This document shows, piece after piece, positions 25,025 through 33,139 of a DNA stretch of 39,129 bases (positions within the stretch are counted from its first letter, which is position 1; every line of letters begins with the position of its first letter). The translations under genes and the position numbers were made by a program. Below the pieces are notes generated by a model. That model ran no database searches. It saw only the letters and a program-made list of their open reading frames with translations, and was not told where the DNA came from. Location of the stretch: NCBI GenBank assembly GCA_020629415.1, contig JAHDDL010000009.1, positions 1 to 39,129 on the forward strand. The letters run 5' to 3'. Source of the stretch: Maribacter sp. (GTDB lineage Bacteria > Bacteroidota > Bacteroidia > Flavobacteriales > Flavobacteriaceae).

Positions 25025-26200
25025 TTACATTGCATTAAGAAGTTCCAAAATTATGGTACAGCCTTCTTTAATTTCTTCTTCTGAAATTGTTAACGGGGGA
25101 GAAATTCTTACCGCTCTAGTTTCAAACAATAGCCAGAATAAAATAAGATTTTTCTCTTTTGCCTTTAAGACCAATACATTGGCTGTTTCGGGTGAATCCA
25201 TAATGAGGGCAAGCATCAGTCCTTTACCTCTAATTTCTTTTATTTTGGGGTGCTTCAATAAAGATTTGAAAAGGGTTTCTTTCTTTAGGGTATCGGTTAT
25301 AAGATTCGAATTCAAAAGTACATTTAACGTTGCCAAACTAGAGGCGGCAATAACCGGATTACCCCCAAAGGTTGTAATGTGGCCCATTTTCGGATTCTCG
25401 CTTAATGTATGCATGATTTCTTTACTTGCGGTAAATGCACCCACTGGTAACCCAGATGCCATTCCTTTGCCAATTACCAAAATATCCGGAACGCAGTCAA
25501 AATGCTCAAAAGCGAACAACTTTCCTGTTCTGCCAAAACCTGGTTGAATTTCATCAAGAATCAATAAAGCTCCCATGTCTTTACAACGCTGCTTTACTTT
25601 TTTAAGATATTCATTGGTAGGTACTATAAAACCTGCACCGCCTTGTATGGTCTCTAGTATTACGCAAGCTGTTCTTTTTGTGATTTTTTTTAGATCCGCT
25701 TCGTTATTGAATTGAATATGATAAATATCCGGTAAAAGTGGTCTGAAAACACTTTTGCGCTCTTCAAAATCCATAAGGCTTAGACTGCCCATTGTATTGC
25801 CGTGATAGGCAGATTTTGCCGCAATAATTTCTGAGCGTCCCGTAAATCTACGTGCCAATTTTAAAGCTCCTTCAATGGCTTCTGTTCCAGAATTTACCAA
25901 ATAGGTTACCTCCAAGGGTGCCGGTAAATTATCGGCAAGTAATTTTGTGTAAATGGTAGCGGGAGATTGTGCATATTCACCATACACCATTACATGTATA
26001 TATTTGTCTACCTGCTCTTTTATGGCCGCTACCACATTAGGATGACAATGACCAAGCGTACAAGCAGATACTCCTGCAACAAAATCTAGATGTGCATTGC
26101 CCTTGGTGTCATATATATAGCTGCCGCTTGAATGCGAAACTTCCATGCCCAAAGGGTAGGGGGAAGTTTGTGCTTGATATTTTAAAAAGTCTTTATTCAT
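25025..26200 (-). CDS. aspartate aminotransferase family protein (class III, PLP-dependent)
   Basis: The 391-residue enzyme of fold type I has FVAGVSACTLGHCHPNV (40-56), VNSGTEAIEGALKLARR (102-118), SAYHGNTMGSLS (130-141), D216 in LDEIQPGFGRTGK and the Schiff-base lysine K245 in VIGKGMASGLPVGAF. It is closest in layout to acetylornithine/ornithine-type aminotransferases, but the sequence differs from rocD in this window and lacks its cysteine insertion. The substrate is not determinable from sequence. It lies 9 bases after the OstA-like gene and probably shares its transcript. Confidence 0.85.
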   Translation of the reverse strand: MNKDFLKYQAQTSPYPLGMEVSHSSGSYIYDTKGNAHLDFVAGVSACTLGHCHPNVVAAIKEQVDKYIHVMVYGEYAQSPATIYTKLLADNLPAPLEVTYLVNSGTEAIEGALKLARRFTGRSEIIAAKSAYHGNTMGSLSLMDFEERKSVFRPLLPDIYHIQFNNEADLKKITKRTACVILETIQGGAGFIVPTNEYLKKVKQRCKDMGALLILDEIQPGFGRTGKLFAFEHFDCVPDILVIGKGMASGLPVGAFTASKEIMHTLSENPKMGHITTFGGNPVIAASSLATLNVLLNSNLITDTLKKETLFKSLLKHPKIKEIRGKGLMLALIMDSPETANVLVLKAKEKNLILFWLLFETRAVRISPPLTISEEEIKEGCTIILELLNAM

Positions 26201-26209
26201 GTGAAATAA

Positions 26210-27913
26210 CTATTTCACCTTTTTAGGTTTTGTAGAATTTTTGGGATCTATAGCTTTGTTTTGTGTGGAAATGTTGTTTACAGGGTCTGTTTCGTTTTTA
26301 CTTCTTTGTTGCTCTTCTGCATCAATATCAATTGGATTGTCAATACCATTGATTACAACAAGCTTTAAGTTGTTGTCGTCTTCATCGAAAATATCGTCCT
26401 TAGTCAATATACGCTCATCGCCACGCCATAAGAATCCTTTTAAAATTCTACTGTTTTCCGGTAGATCTTTTTCCGGAAATATATCTCCGTCAGGATTTGT
26501 GTAAAAAGTTAGGTCTTCTATATCATTTTCCGCCATGGTAATTCTAATTTTACTACAAACGGTTTTATCTATTCCTATAAGTTCGTCATCGTCATTGTAC
26601 ATGTAGTAAATGACCTCGGTATTCTGAACCAAGTCTATAAGTTTTAGTTCATTTTCAATAAACTTACCGAACAAGTTAATTCCTTTGGCTTGATTATACC
26701 CAGTCATACTAACACTATCCAATGAAATAATAAATGCATTGTTCAGTACTTTTAACGAATCTAATTTTTCAGTTTCCAGGTTCGATTTCAGGTGAATACT
26801 GTCGCCCGTCATTTGGTTTGCGCCGTTCCAAATAATAGGATTTTTAATCAATTGGGTAATGCCTGTTTTTTGTTCTGAATGTATACTGTCACATTTACCG
26901 CTTAAATCTGTTTTATAGAATTTGGCATTTCTAAATGCTCGTAGCACCCTATCCTCTGGCTTACCGGTTACCATTAATGTATCTCCATGAACAAAAAGTG
27001 AATCTCTTTCTTGAACAGAAATAGACACTGCCTTTCTTGTTGCAAAAACAGAATCTTTGGCTTTGAACACTTCAGCATAATGTGCCCTAATAATGCCATT
27101 GTTTATGGTGTCTGTTACCGTGATGTTATTGGTGGCAGAAGCAAATTCTTGTGCTTTGTTAAAATAAACGCTATCTCCTTCTATGATGCGGTTGTTATAA
27201 TCTATGCGGGTATTTTTTATACCGTAGCCACTTTCAATTTTTGTATCGTAAAATCCTCTCTCACAATATATTTTATATGCCTCTCCATTAATGGTCGATG
27301 GCCCGTACATATAAGCATTCTTAGAGGTGGTGTAATAATCTAATTGTTCTGAATCTAGCGTGTATTCTGGGTTTTGAACATGTACACTATCTAGAAATTG
27401 ATACTTTTTAAGTTCCATAAAATACTTGCCAATTTTACTTGTCAATGTATTTGCAGAGTCTATCACAGTGCCGTTATCTTGGTAAAAAGCCTCTTGTTTT
27501 TCACGATCTAAACGTAATGTGTCTGTTTTTAAGGTCATGTCAGAGTTTGTTAAAACAACATTTCCCCATGCTTTGGCTAATTTTATATCACCTAAATAAT
27601 TGATTTTTTTACTGGTCATTTCAACGGAATCTCCCTGCTTTAAAATGACATTACCTATTGCTTCCAGCCTATTTTCCAATTGATAATAAATAGCAACATC
27701 GCACCAAAGGTCGGCACCTTGATGCTCAAATTGTACTTGACGGGTGTCTTTGCTGAATATTGATGCGCCAGGGTATTCAGCTTCGTTTTTAGTGAAGTTG
27801 GCACCGTAGACAATATTGATTTGTTTGGGTTCTTCACCGGTAGCTTTCTCTTGGGCATAGCATAAAAGAGCACTGGCAAAGAACAAAAGGAAAACGGAAT
27901 AAATCTTTTTCAA
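26210..27913 (-). CDS. OstA-like protein
   Basis: The 567-residue secreted protein has a signal peptide (to about residue 20). A long series of short beta-strand repeats follows, of the OstA/LptA type (GADLWCDVAIYYQLENRLEA, WGNVVLTNSDMTLKTDTLRL, TLDSEQLDYYTTSKNAYMYG, IIEGDSVYFNKAQEFASATN), which build a beta-jellyroll for lipopolysaccharide transport. In Bacteroidota such proteins are candidates for the periplasmic bridge of Lpt transport. The C-terminal ~60 residues are acidic then Lys/Asn rich and probably unstructured. No other lpt gene is near. A minus-strand TATTTTTG (27928-27935) lies 14 bases before the start. Confidence 0.85.
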   Translation of the reverse strand: MKKIYSVFLLFFASALLCYAQEKATGEEPKQINIVYGANFTKNEAEYPGASIFSKDTRQVQFEHQGADLWCDVAIYYQLENRLEAIGNVILKQGDSVEMTSKKINYLGDIKLAKAWGNVVLTNSDMTLKTDTLRLDREKQEAFYQDNGTVIDSANTLTSKIGKYFMELKKYQFLDSVHVQNPEYTLDSEQLDYYTTSKNAYMYGPSTINGEAYKIYCERGFYDTKIESGYGIKNTRIDYNNRIIEGDSVYFNKAQEFASATNNITVTDTINNGIIRAHYAEVFKAKDSVFATRKAVSISVQERDSLFVHGDTLMVTGKPEDRVLRAFRNAKFYKTDLSGKCDSIHSEQKTGITQLIKNPIIWNGANQMTGDSIHLKSNLETEKLDSLKVLNNAFIISLDSVSMTGYNQAKGINLFGKFIENELKLIDLVQNTEVIYYMYNDDDELIGIDKTVCSKIRITMAENDIEDLTFYTNPDGDIFPEKDLPENSRILKGFLWRGDERILTKDDIFDEDDNNLKLVVINGIDNPIDIDAEEQQRSKNETDPVNNISTQNKAIDPKNSTKPKKVK

Positions 27914-27927
27914 CCTAAAAATTTTTT

Positions 27928-27935
27928 CAAAAATA
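27928..27935 (-). promoter_or_regulatory. candidate -7 element of the OstA-like gene
   Basis: The minus strand reads TATTTTTG, matching TAnnTTTG, 14 bases before the ATG at 27913. No TTG is seen at the usual distance upstream. Confidence 0.3.
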
Positions 27936-28046
27936 GAACATTTTAAAAGAGCCTTGTCATGGTTAAGATACTTTTGGGATTTTGTACAACAAAGTTTAGT
28001 TTCTCTTTTAATGTCTAAAGGTAATAGATGGTAACAATGATTTGTT

Positions 28047-28889
28047 TTAAGTAGTCTTTAGAATTCCTCTAATATACCCTATAGACTCAGATAAGCCATA
28101 AATGGCATGGTCTGCATCTTTCTCATATTCAATGGCTACTATACCGGTATACTTTATTTCTCTTAAAGCGGTCAATATTGAAGGTATATTTATTTTGCCA
28201 TGTCCTAAGACGGTTTTATTACCTTCTGCAACAGGTGCATCAATATCCTTGATATGAACATCAAATAGTTTGTTTTTATATTTAATCAGTTCTTCTGCGG
28301 GATCCAAACCTAATCTAAAGGTATGTCCTACGTCTATACATAACCCTATTCTATCATCTAAATCTTTAATTTTATCATAGACACTTTTTGGAGATGGAAA
28401 GATCTTATCTTCTGGTCCGTGATTATGAATGGCCAATCTAATATTCGTTTTTTTAATTTTTTCTTCTACAAGAGGCAATAAATGATGCTCGGGAGCTCCA
28501 ATAATCATGGGTAACCCCGCATTTTCGGCATAATTAAAATATGTTTCTACGTCTTCTGGAGATTTCATATAAATTACTCCGCCACCGTATAGATTTAAAC
28601 CTCTTGCTTTAACTTTTTCGTGTATATAGGAGAGCTTTGACTTATCTGCATCATAGGGTAGATGAACACTTTTAAAAGCCACATCTTTTATGTTTAAACG
28701 CGCTGTAATTTCAATTAATTCATCTAAACTATATTTTCTTAGGGTAAAAGATGCTAGACCAATATTCAGTTTGTGATTGTTGTACGTGGTATCGGTATTC
28801 TTGGGTTGACCAGATTTGAAGGATGCGGTGCCTAGAGCCAAAACACCTAGACCACTTGTTTTAATGAAGTTTTTTCTTGATGTAGCCAT
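28047..28889 (-). CDS. sugar phosphate isomerase/epimerase family protein, exported
   Basis: The 280-residue TIM-barrel protein belongs to the xylose-isomerase-like (AP endonuclease 2) superfamily. Metal-site motifs are visible: IRLAIHNHGPE, IGLCIDVGHTFRLG, LFDVHIKDID, LGHGKINI and IVAIEYE. The N-terminus has a twin-arginine-like signal SRKNFIKTSGLGVLALG (second Arg replaced by Lys), so it may be folded in the cytoplasm and exported to the periplasm. It follows a Gfo/Idh oxidoreductase and a DUF1080 protein in the same direction. Related clusters handle 3-keto-sugars, for which this could act as lyase, hydratase or epimerase; the exact reaction is inferred. Confidence 0.82.
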   Translation of the reverse strand: MATSRKNFIKTSGLGVLALGTASFKSGQPKNTDTTYNNHKLNIGLASFTLRKYSLDELIEITARLNIKDVAFKSVHLPYDADKSKLSYIHEKVKARGLNLYGGGVIYMKSPEDVETYFNYAENAGLPMIIGAPEHHLLPLVEEKIKKTNIRLAIHNHGPEDKIFPSPKSVYDKIKDLDDRIGLCIDVGHTFRLGLDPAEELIKYKNKLFDVHIKDIDAPVAEGNKTVLGHGKINIPSILTALREIKYTGIVAIEYEKDADHAIYGLSESIGYIRGILKTT

Positions 28890-28927
28890 GTTTGTAATTG
28901 AATGTTTATTTAATGCAAGAGTTATTT

Positions 28928-30364
28928 CTAGAACGCTCTGTAATCGCCTTGTAAAAAAGTATTGGCTTCTTCTTCGGCAAACTTGGCATTTTCACTGTCC
29001 CAGTGCAATACTTGGTTGGGAAATCTACCGGCAATGACACCTAATAGTATAGTTTCCGTTAACCTTGATGCATATGAAAATGGTGCGGTAGTAACATCTT
29101 CGCCTAAGCAGGCATCTACAAATTGATGATAATGTTTAGGTCCTTCCAAATCATAATCTCTAATTGGTTTGTCCATATTGTTCGCTTTTTCCACGGCTTC
29201 GATCTCAGCCGTAATATCTACATATTTACCATCTACGATCTTTTTAGGAAGTTGCATAAAGTGCGGTAGCAATAACCTTCCTTTTTCTCCAATGAACATT
29301 GCACCTTGGTCTGGTAGTGTTCCTTCAGCAGCATTTTTAGTGTCTAAAGACATTTTATCTTCCATACTTTCCTTGGAACTATCATCTTTGGCGACTACAT
29401 TTTCTGCACCTGGTAAAATTAAATCTTCATGATCTTTTGGTGCGCTTGGACCGTCGTACCAAACCCATTTTAATGTTTCTGTAGTATATTCAGTTTGTGG
29501 AAACTCATAGGTTACTACATTGTTTTGAGGAAAGCCAAACCCATTAGGTTCCCTGCATTCATTTTTTATGGTTTTGGGTACCTGTAAAGCCAGTGCGTTA
29601 TAAGGGGTGTCAAAAATGTGAACTCCCATATCGCCCAATGTTCCGCAACCATAATCAACTAATTTTCTCCAATTTCCAGGGTGGTAAAATCCTTCTTTAT
29701 ATGGTCTTTCAGCTGAGGTTCCCAACCATAAATTCCAATCTAATGATTTAGGAACAGGGTCAGAACCTGTAGGTTCAGGTCCGTCATAACCCCAATCTTT
29801 TGGAGACCATGCACGTACCGTATGTACTTTACCTATAATCCCCGATTGAATCAATAAAGTGGCAAGTTTATAGTCATAAAATGAATGAACCTGAATTCCC
29901 ATTTGAGTGACCAATCCTTTTTCTTGAGCTAGTTTATTCATAGCCCTGGCCTCTGATACATAATGGGTGAGGGGTTTTTGACAATATACAGGTTTGTCCA
30001 TTTCCATCGCCATTATAGAAGTGGGAGCATGGGTGTGATCAGGTGTAGATACAACCACAGCATCTATCTCATCGCCCATTTCTTGCAGCATTACTCTGTA
30101 ATCTGTATACGTTTCTGCATTTGGGTGAAGTTCTTTTGCTGCAGCCAGATTTTTGGCGTCTACATCACAAAGAGCAGTGACATCCACTTTATTGTGAGAT
30201 GAAATGGCTTTTAAGTCTTCTGCCCCCATATTACCTACACCAATATGTGCTGTGCGTAATCTGGTCAGTTTTTTCACTTCTTTTTTACAAGACCAGAGTC
30301 CAGATGGTAATAATACAAATGTGGACAATGCCGCTGCGTTCTTTAAAAAGTCTCTTTTGTTCAT
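28928..30364 (-). CDS. Gfo/Idh/MocA family oxidoreductase, exported
   Basis: The 478-residue NAD(P)-dependent sugar oxidoreductase has a Rossmann loop HIGVGNMG (40-47), the conserved lysine K130 in CQKPLTH, and the DMGVHIFDTP motif characteristic of the family. From the ATG at 30364 the N-terminus reads NKRDFLKNAAAL, a Tat-like signal, ending in a possible lipoprotein Cys at 26; an upstream ATG at 30409 would overlap the previous gene and disrupt this signal. It lies 11 bases after the DUF1080 gene and 38 before the TIM-barrel protein. In such clusters it is expected to oxidise or reduce a sugar at C3; the direction and substrate are unknown. Confidence 0.87.
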   Translation of the reverse strand: MNKRDFLKNAAALSTFVLLPSGLWSCKKEVKKLTRLRTAHIGVGNMGAEDLKAISSHNKVDVTALCDVDAKNLAAAKELHPNAETYTDYRVMLQEMGDEIDAVVVSTPDHTHAPTSIMAMEMDKPVYCQKPLTHYVSEARAMNKLAQEKGLVTQMGIQVHSFYDYKLATLLIQSGIIGKVHTVRAWSPKDWGYDGPEPTGSDPVPKSLDWNLWLGTSAERPYKEGFYHPGNWRKLVDYGCGTLGDMGVHIFDTPYNALALQVPKTIKNECREPNGFGFPQNNVVTYEFPQTEYTTETLKWVWYDGPSAPKDHEDLILPGAENVVAKDDSSKESMEDKMSLDTKNAAEGTLPDQGAMFIGEKGRLLLPHFMQLPKKIVDGKYVDITAEIEAVEKANNMDKPIRDYDLEGPKHYHQFVDACLGEDVTTAPFSYASRLTETILLGVIAGRFPNQVLHWDSENAKFAEEEANTFLQGDYRAF

Positions 30365-30375
30365 TGGTCTGGTGG

Positions 30376-31173
30376 TTATAGTTTTTTGATTTTTATATTT
30401 CTGAACCAAATAGGGCTAGAATGATCTTGAAAACCGATATAGCCGGTTTTAAACTTGCCGTAATCTTTGCTGTTTTTCCATTTATCGGAATTCTTTCTTT
30501 CGTACCAGGCCTCATCCCATGGAACAAAGGAAACTACTTTTTTACCGTTCAACCAATGTTCTACCTGGTCTGGGGTAAAGATTATTCTTGTGGTGTTCCA
30601 TTCGCCAACAGGGTGCATAATTTTTTCTTCGGGGTCTGCAGCATGCATGGCATAATCAGATGCGGTCTGTTGTAACGGTTTAAGTTCTTCCGGGTTGTCC
30701 GTATATCCTAAACTTAAATTGTAATCTGTTAGGTCGTGAATGTTTGCATAGTTTTCGTCATCAATCAACTGGTATTCAGGAGCAACTTCTGGCGGGCTAT
30801 CGTACCCTTCTTTTAAATGGTAGAAAATGCCACTGTTACCTCCTTTTGGTAGTTTCCACTCTACATAGAGTTCAAAATTATCAAATTCTTCAGCTCCATA
30901 AATAATATCGGTACCTCCTTCATAATCTTGCTCTTTGCCCAATTCGGTATCAAATTGTAATTCTCCGTCTTTTGCAATCCAGCCCGGTGGTAGTTCTTTA
31001 CCATTATATGCTCGCCAGCCCTTGGTAGTCTTACCATCAAAAAGGGTGATCCATTTATTTTCAATTTGTTTGACGGTAGCAGTTTGTTCCTCATCTTTCT
31101 GCTTTGTTTCTGTTTTGCAAGCTGTTGTCAACACAAGCAATAAGAGCAATGTAGTGTAAATAATTCTTTTCAT
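30376..31173 (-). CDS. DUF1080 (3-keto-disaccharide hydrolase domain) lipoprotein
   Basis: The 265-residue protein has a signal ending TTAC (Cys19) followed by a Lys/Glu-rich linker, suggesting a lipoprotein. The catalytic-type domain covers about residues 40-265 with WITLFDGKTTKGWRAYNG, FELYVEWKLPKGGNSGIFYH, PEYQLIDDENYAN, EWNTTRIIFTPDQVEHWLNG and GYIGFQDHSSPIWFRNIKIK, a concanavalin-like fold now named 3-keto-disaccharide hydrolase. It begins the three-gene unit with the oxidoreductase and the TIM barrel. The sequence fits the family strongly; the substrate is not known. Confidence 0.87.
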   Translation of the reverse strand: MKRIIYTTLLLLLVLTTACKTETKQKDEEQTATVKQIENKWITLFDGKTTKGWRAYNGKELPPGWIAKDGELQFDTELGKEQDYEGGTDIIYGAEEFDNFELYVEWKLPKGGNSGIFYHLKEGYDSPPEVAPEYQLIDDENYANIHDLTDYNLSLGYTDNPEELKPLQQTASDYAMHAADPEEKIMHPVGEWNTTRIIFTPDQVEHWLNGKKVVSFVPWDEAWYERKNSDKWKNSKDYGKFKTGYIGFQDHSSPIWFRNIKIKKL

Positions 31174-31240
31174 TTTTTAAGTCTAAAGCGAAGTTGTTGT
31201 TGATGGTCAAAATCTAAATTTTACACCTTCTTGAAAATAC

Positions 31241-31285
31241 AAAAAAAAAGAATGGCGATAAAGGTATTTCCCTATATCGCCATTC
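31241..31285 (-). terminator. rho-independent terminator of purA (relA-fur-purA unit)
   Basis: An 11-bp perfect stem (GAATGGCGATA 31250-31260 with TATCGCCATTC 31275-31285) surrounds a 14-nt loop. The nine A at 31241-31249 give a U-run on the minus strand after the stem. Confidence 0.88.
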
Positions 31286-31321
31286 ATGAAAGTTGAACAA
31301 CCTGTTACGGCCGTTAAATGT

Positions 31322-32593
31322 TTATCTTAAAATTGTCTGAGTTCTATCTGGACCCACTGAAACAATTTTGATAGGAACTTCTAGTTCTTTTTCTAGAAAG
31401 TCAATGTAATCGTTAAGTTCTTTGGGCAGTTGGTCTGCTGAAGTCATTTTGGTCAAATCTTCTTTCCATCCGGCCATTTCAGAATAGACGGGAGTAACGT
31501 TCTCCGCTTCAATGTTGTAAGGGAAATGTTCTATTTGCTCTCCTTTGTAATTGTATGCCGTACAAACTTTTAGTTTCTTGAAACCACTAAGTACATCACC
31601 TTTCATCATCATTAGTTCAGTAACACCATTTACACGAACTGCGTATTTTAATGCAACTAGATCTAACCAACCGCAACGTCTTGGTCTACCTGTAGTAGCT
31701 CCAAATTCGTTACCTACACGGCCCATAGTTTCACCATCTTCATCAAATAGTTCTGTAGGGAAAGGGCCACTGCCCACCCTTGTAGTATAGGCTTTAAAAA
31801 TACCTTTAACGGCACCTATTTGGTTTGGTGCAACGCCTAAACCTGTACATGCGCCGGCTGCCGTAGTATTTGAGGAGGTAACAAATGGGTATGTACCAAA
31901 GTCAATATCCAATAAAGATCCTTGGGCTCCTTCTGCCAATATTTTTTTACCTGCCTTTTGGGCCTGGTACAAATATTCTTCACTATCGATAAAAGTTAAT
32001 TTCTTCAATTCTTCCACAGCTTTAAAAAAGTCTGTTTCCAATTCCGCAAGATCATATTGTATGTCTACATCGTAAAAATTGATCATTGCTTCATGCTTGT
32101 TTGCCAAGCTTCGGTATTTTTCTTTCCAATCGCTTAATTCCAAATCGCCGATACGCATACCGTTTCTACCAGTTTTGTCCATGTACGTAGGACCTATTCC
32201 TTTTAGCGTAGAACCAATTTTTGCTTTTCCTTTTGATGCTTCCGATGCAGCATCCAATAAGCGGTGTGTAGGTAATATTAAGTGTGCCTTTCTAGAAATG
32301 AAAAGTTTAGCGTTTACATCTAAATTAAATTTCTTTAATGCATCTAACTCTTTTTTAAAGATAACCGGGTCTATTACAACACCGTTACCGACTACATTTA
32401 CCGCATTTTTATGAAATATTCCAGAAGGAATAGTGTGCAAAACGTGTTTTATTCCATCAAATTCCAAGGTATGGCCTGCATTTGGGCCACCTTGAAAACG
32501 TGCAATAATGTCGTAATCTTGAGTTAATACATCAACAATTTTTCCTTTTCCTTCGTCACCCCATTGTAGGCCTAACAATAAATCTACTGCCAT
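31322..32593 (-). CDS. purA: adenylosuccinate synthase
   Basis: The enzyme makes adenylosuccinate from IMP, aspartate and GTP, the first step to AMP. It has 423 residues (normal for PurA). It shows the P-loop-like QWGDEGKGK (10-18), GPNAGHT (36-42), GIGPTYMDKTGRNGMRIGDL in parts, the GAQGSLLDIDFGTYPFVTSSN signature, GRPRRCGWLDLVALKYA and GPDRTQT near the C-terminus. It is downstream of a fur-type regulator (25 bases) and relA/spoT, all in one direction, with the strong terminator right after it. In other bacteria (p)ppGpp can inhibit PurA, so this neighbour of the stringent-response gene is notable. Confidence 0.96.
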   Translation of the reverse strand: MAVDLLLGLQWGDEGKGKIVDVLTQDYDIIARFQGGPNAGHTLEFDGIKHVLHTIPSGIFHKNAVNVVGNGVVIDPVIFKKELDALKKFNLDVNAKLFISRKAHLILPTHRLLDAASEASKGKAKIGSTLKGIGPTYMDKTGRNGMRIGDLELSDWKEKYRSLANKHEAMINFYDVDIQYDLAELETDFFKAVEELKKLTFIDSEEYLYQAQKAGKKILAEGAQGSLLDIDFGTYPFVTSSNTTAAGACTGLGVAPNQIGAVKGIFKAYTTRVGSGPFPTELFDEDGETMGRVGNEFGATTGRPRRCGWLDLVALKYAVRVNGVTELMMMKGDVLSGFKKLKVCTAYNYKGEQIEHFPYNIEAENVTPVYSEMAGWKEDLTKMTSADQLPKELNDYIDFLEKELEVPIKIVSVGPDRTQTILR

Positions 32594-32618
32594 TTAAATA
32601 TTATATACTTGGTTAGTT

Positions 32619-33089
32619 CTATTTTATTTCTTTTTTACCTGCATCTTTTGCAGGGGTATTTTTGGTCCCATAAAAATATAGGGAGTGTGTGTTTATCGTA
32701 ATATCGAAAACCTCTTCAATAGTTTTCTTTATAGATTGGATCCTAGGGTCGCAAAACTCCATTACCTCACCCGTATCGGTTAAGATAACATGATCGTGCT
32801 GGCGATCAAAATACGATTTTTCGTACTGTGCTTGATTTTTGCCAAATTGATGTTTACGTACCAATTTGCAATCTAAAAGAAGTTCAATGGTATTGTAGAG
32901 TGTAGCCCTACTAACGCGATAGTTTTTGTTCTTCATTTTAATATAGAGCGATTCTATATCAAAATGCTCATCACTTTCATAAATTTCTTGAAGTATGGCG
33001 TAGCGTTCAGGTGTTTTTCTATGTCCTTTGTCCTCTAAAAAGGTGGTGAAGACGTTTTTTACTATTTCTTGATTTTTATCAGAAGACAT
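32619..33089 (-). CDS. Fur family transcriptional regulator
   Basis: The 156-residue protein starts at the ATG at 33089; an ATG at 33110 would add MCINAVN and overlap a TACCTTTG promoter box, so it is rejected. The winged helix covers about residues 10-80 with [20 protein letters not shown] and [20 protein letters not shown], and the C-terminal dimer domain has [19 protein letters not shown] and [10 protein letters not shown]. The regulatory metal ligands appear to be kept (HxH-type), but the CxxC structural-zinc motif of typical Fur is missing; only one Cys is present there. It lies between relA/spoT and purA. Fur/PerR/Zur specificity cannot be decided. Confidence 0.87.
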   Translation of the reverse strand: MSSDKNQEIVKNVFTTFLEDKGHRKTPERYAILQEIYESDEHFDIESLYIKMKNKNYRVSRATLYNTIELLLDCKLVRKHQFGKNQAQYEKSYFDRQHDHVILTDTGEVMEFCDPRIQSIKKTIEEVFDITINTHSLYFYGTKNTPAKDAGKKEIK

Positions 33090-33107
33090 ATTTACTGCAT
33101 TAATACA

Positions 33108-33115
33108 CAAAGGTA
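33108..33115 (-). promoter_or_regulatory. candidate -7 element of fur
   Basis: The minus strand reads TACCTTTG, matching TAnnTTTG, 18 bases before the chosen ATG. It lies over the alternative upstream start at 33110 and so argues for the shorter protein. Confidence 0.35.
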
Positions 33116-33139
33116 CAGTTAAATTTTAATTTCCTTTTT

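Noticed and set aside
30365..30409. Longer Gfo/Idh start that overlaps the DUF1080 gene
   Set aside because: It would place 15 residues before the Tat-like signal and overlap the upstream gene.
33090..33110. Longer Fur start with MCINAVN
   Set aside because: A TACCTTTG promoter box covers it, and the shorter form matches the family.
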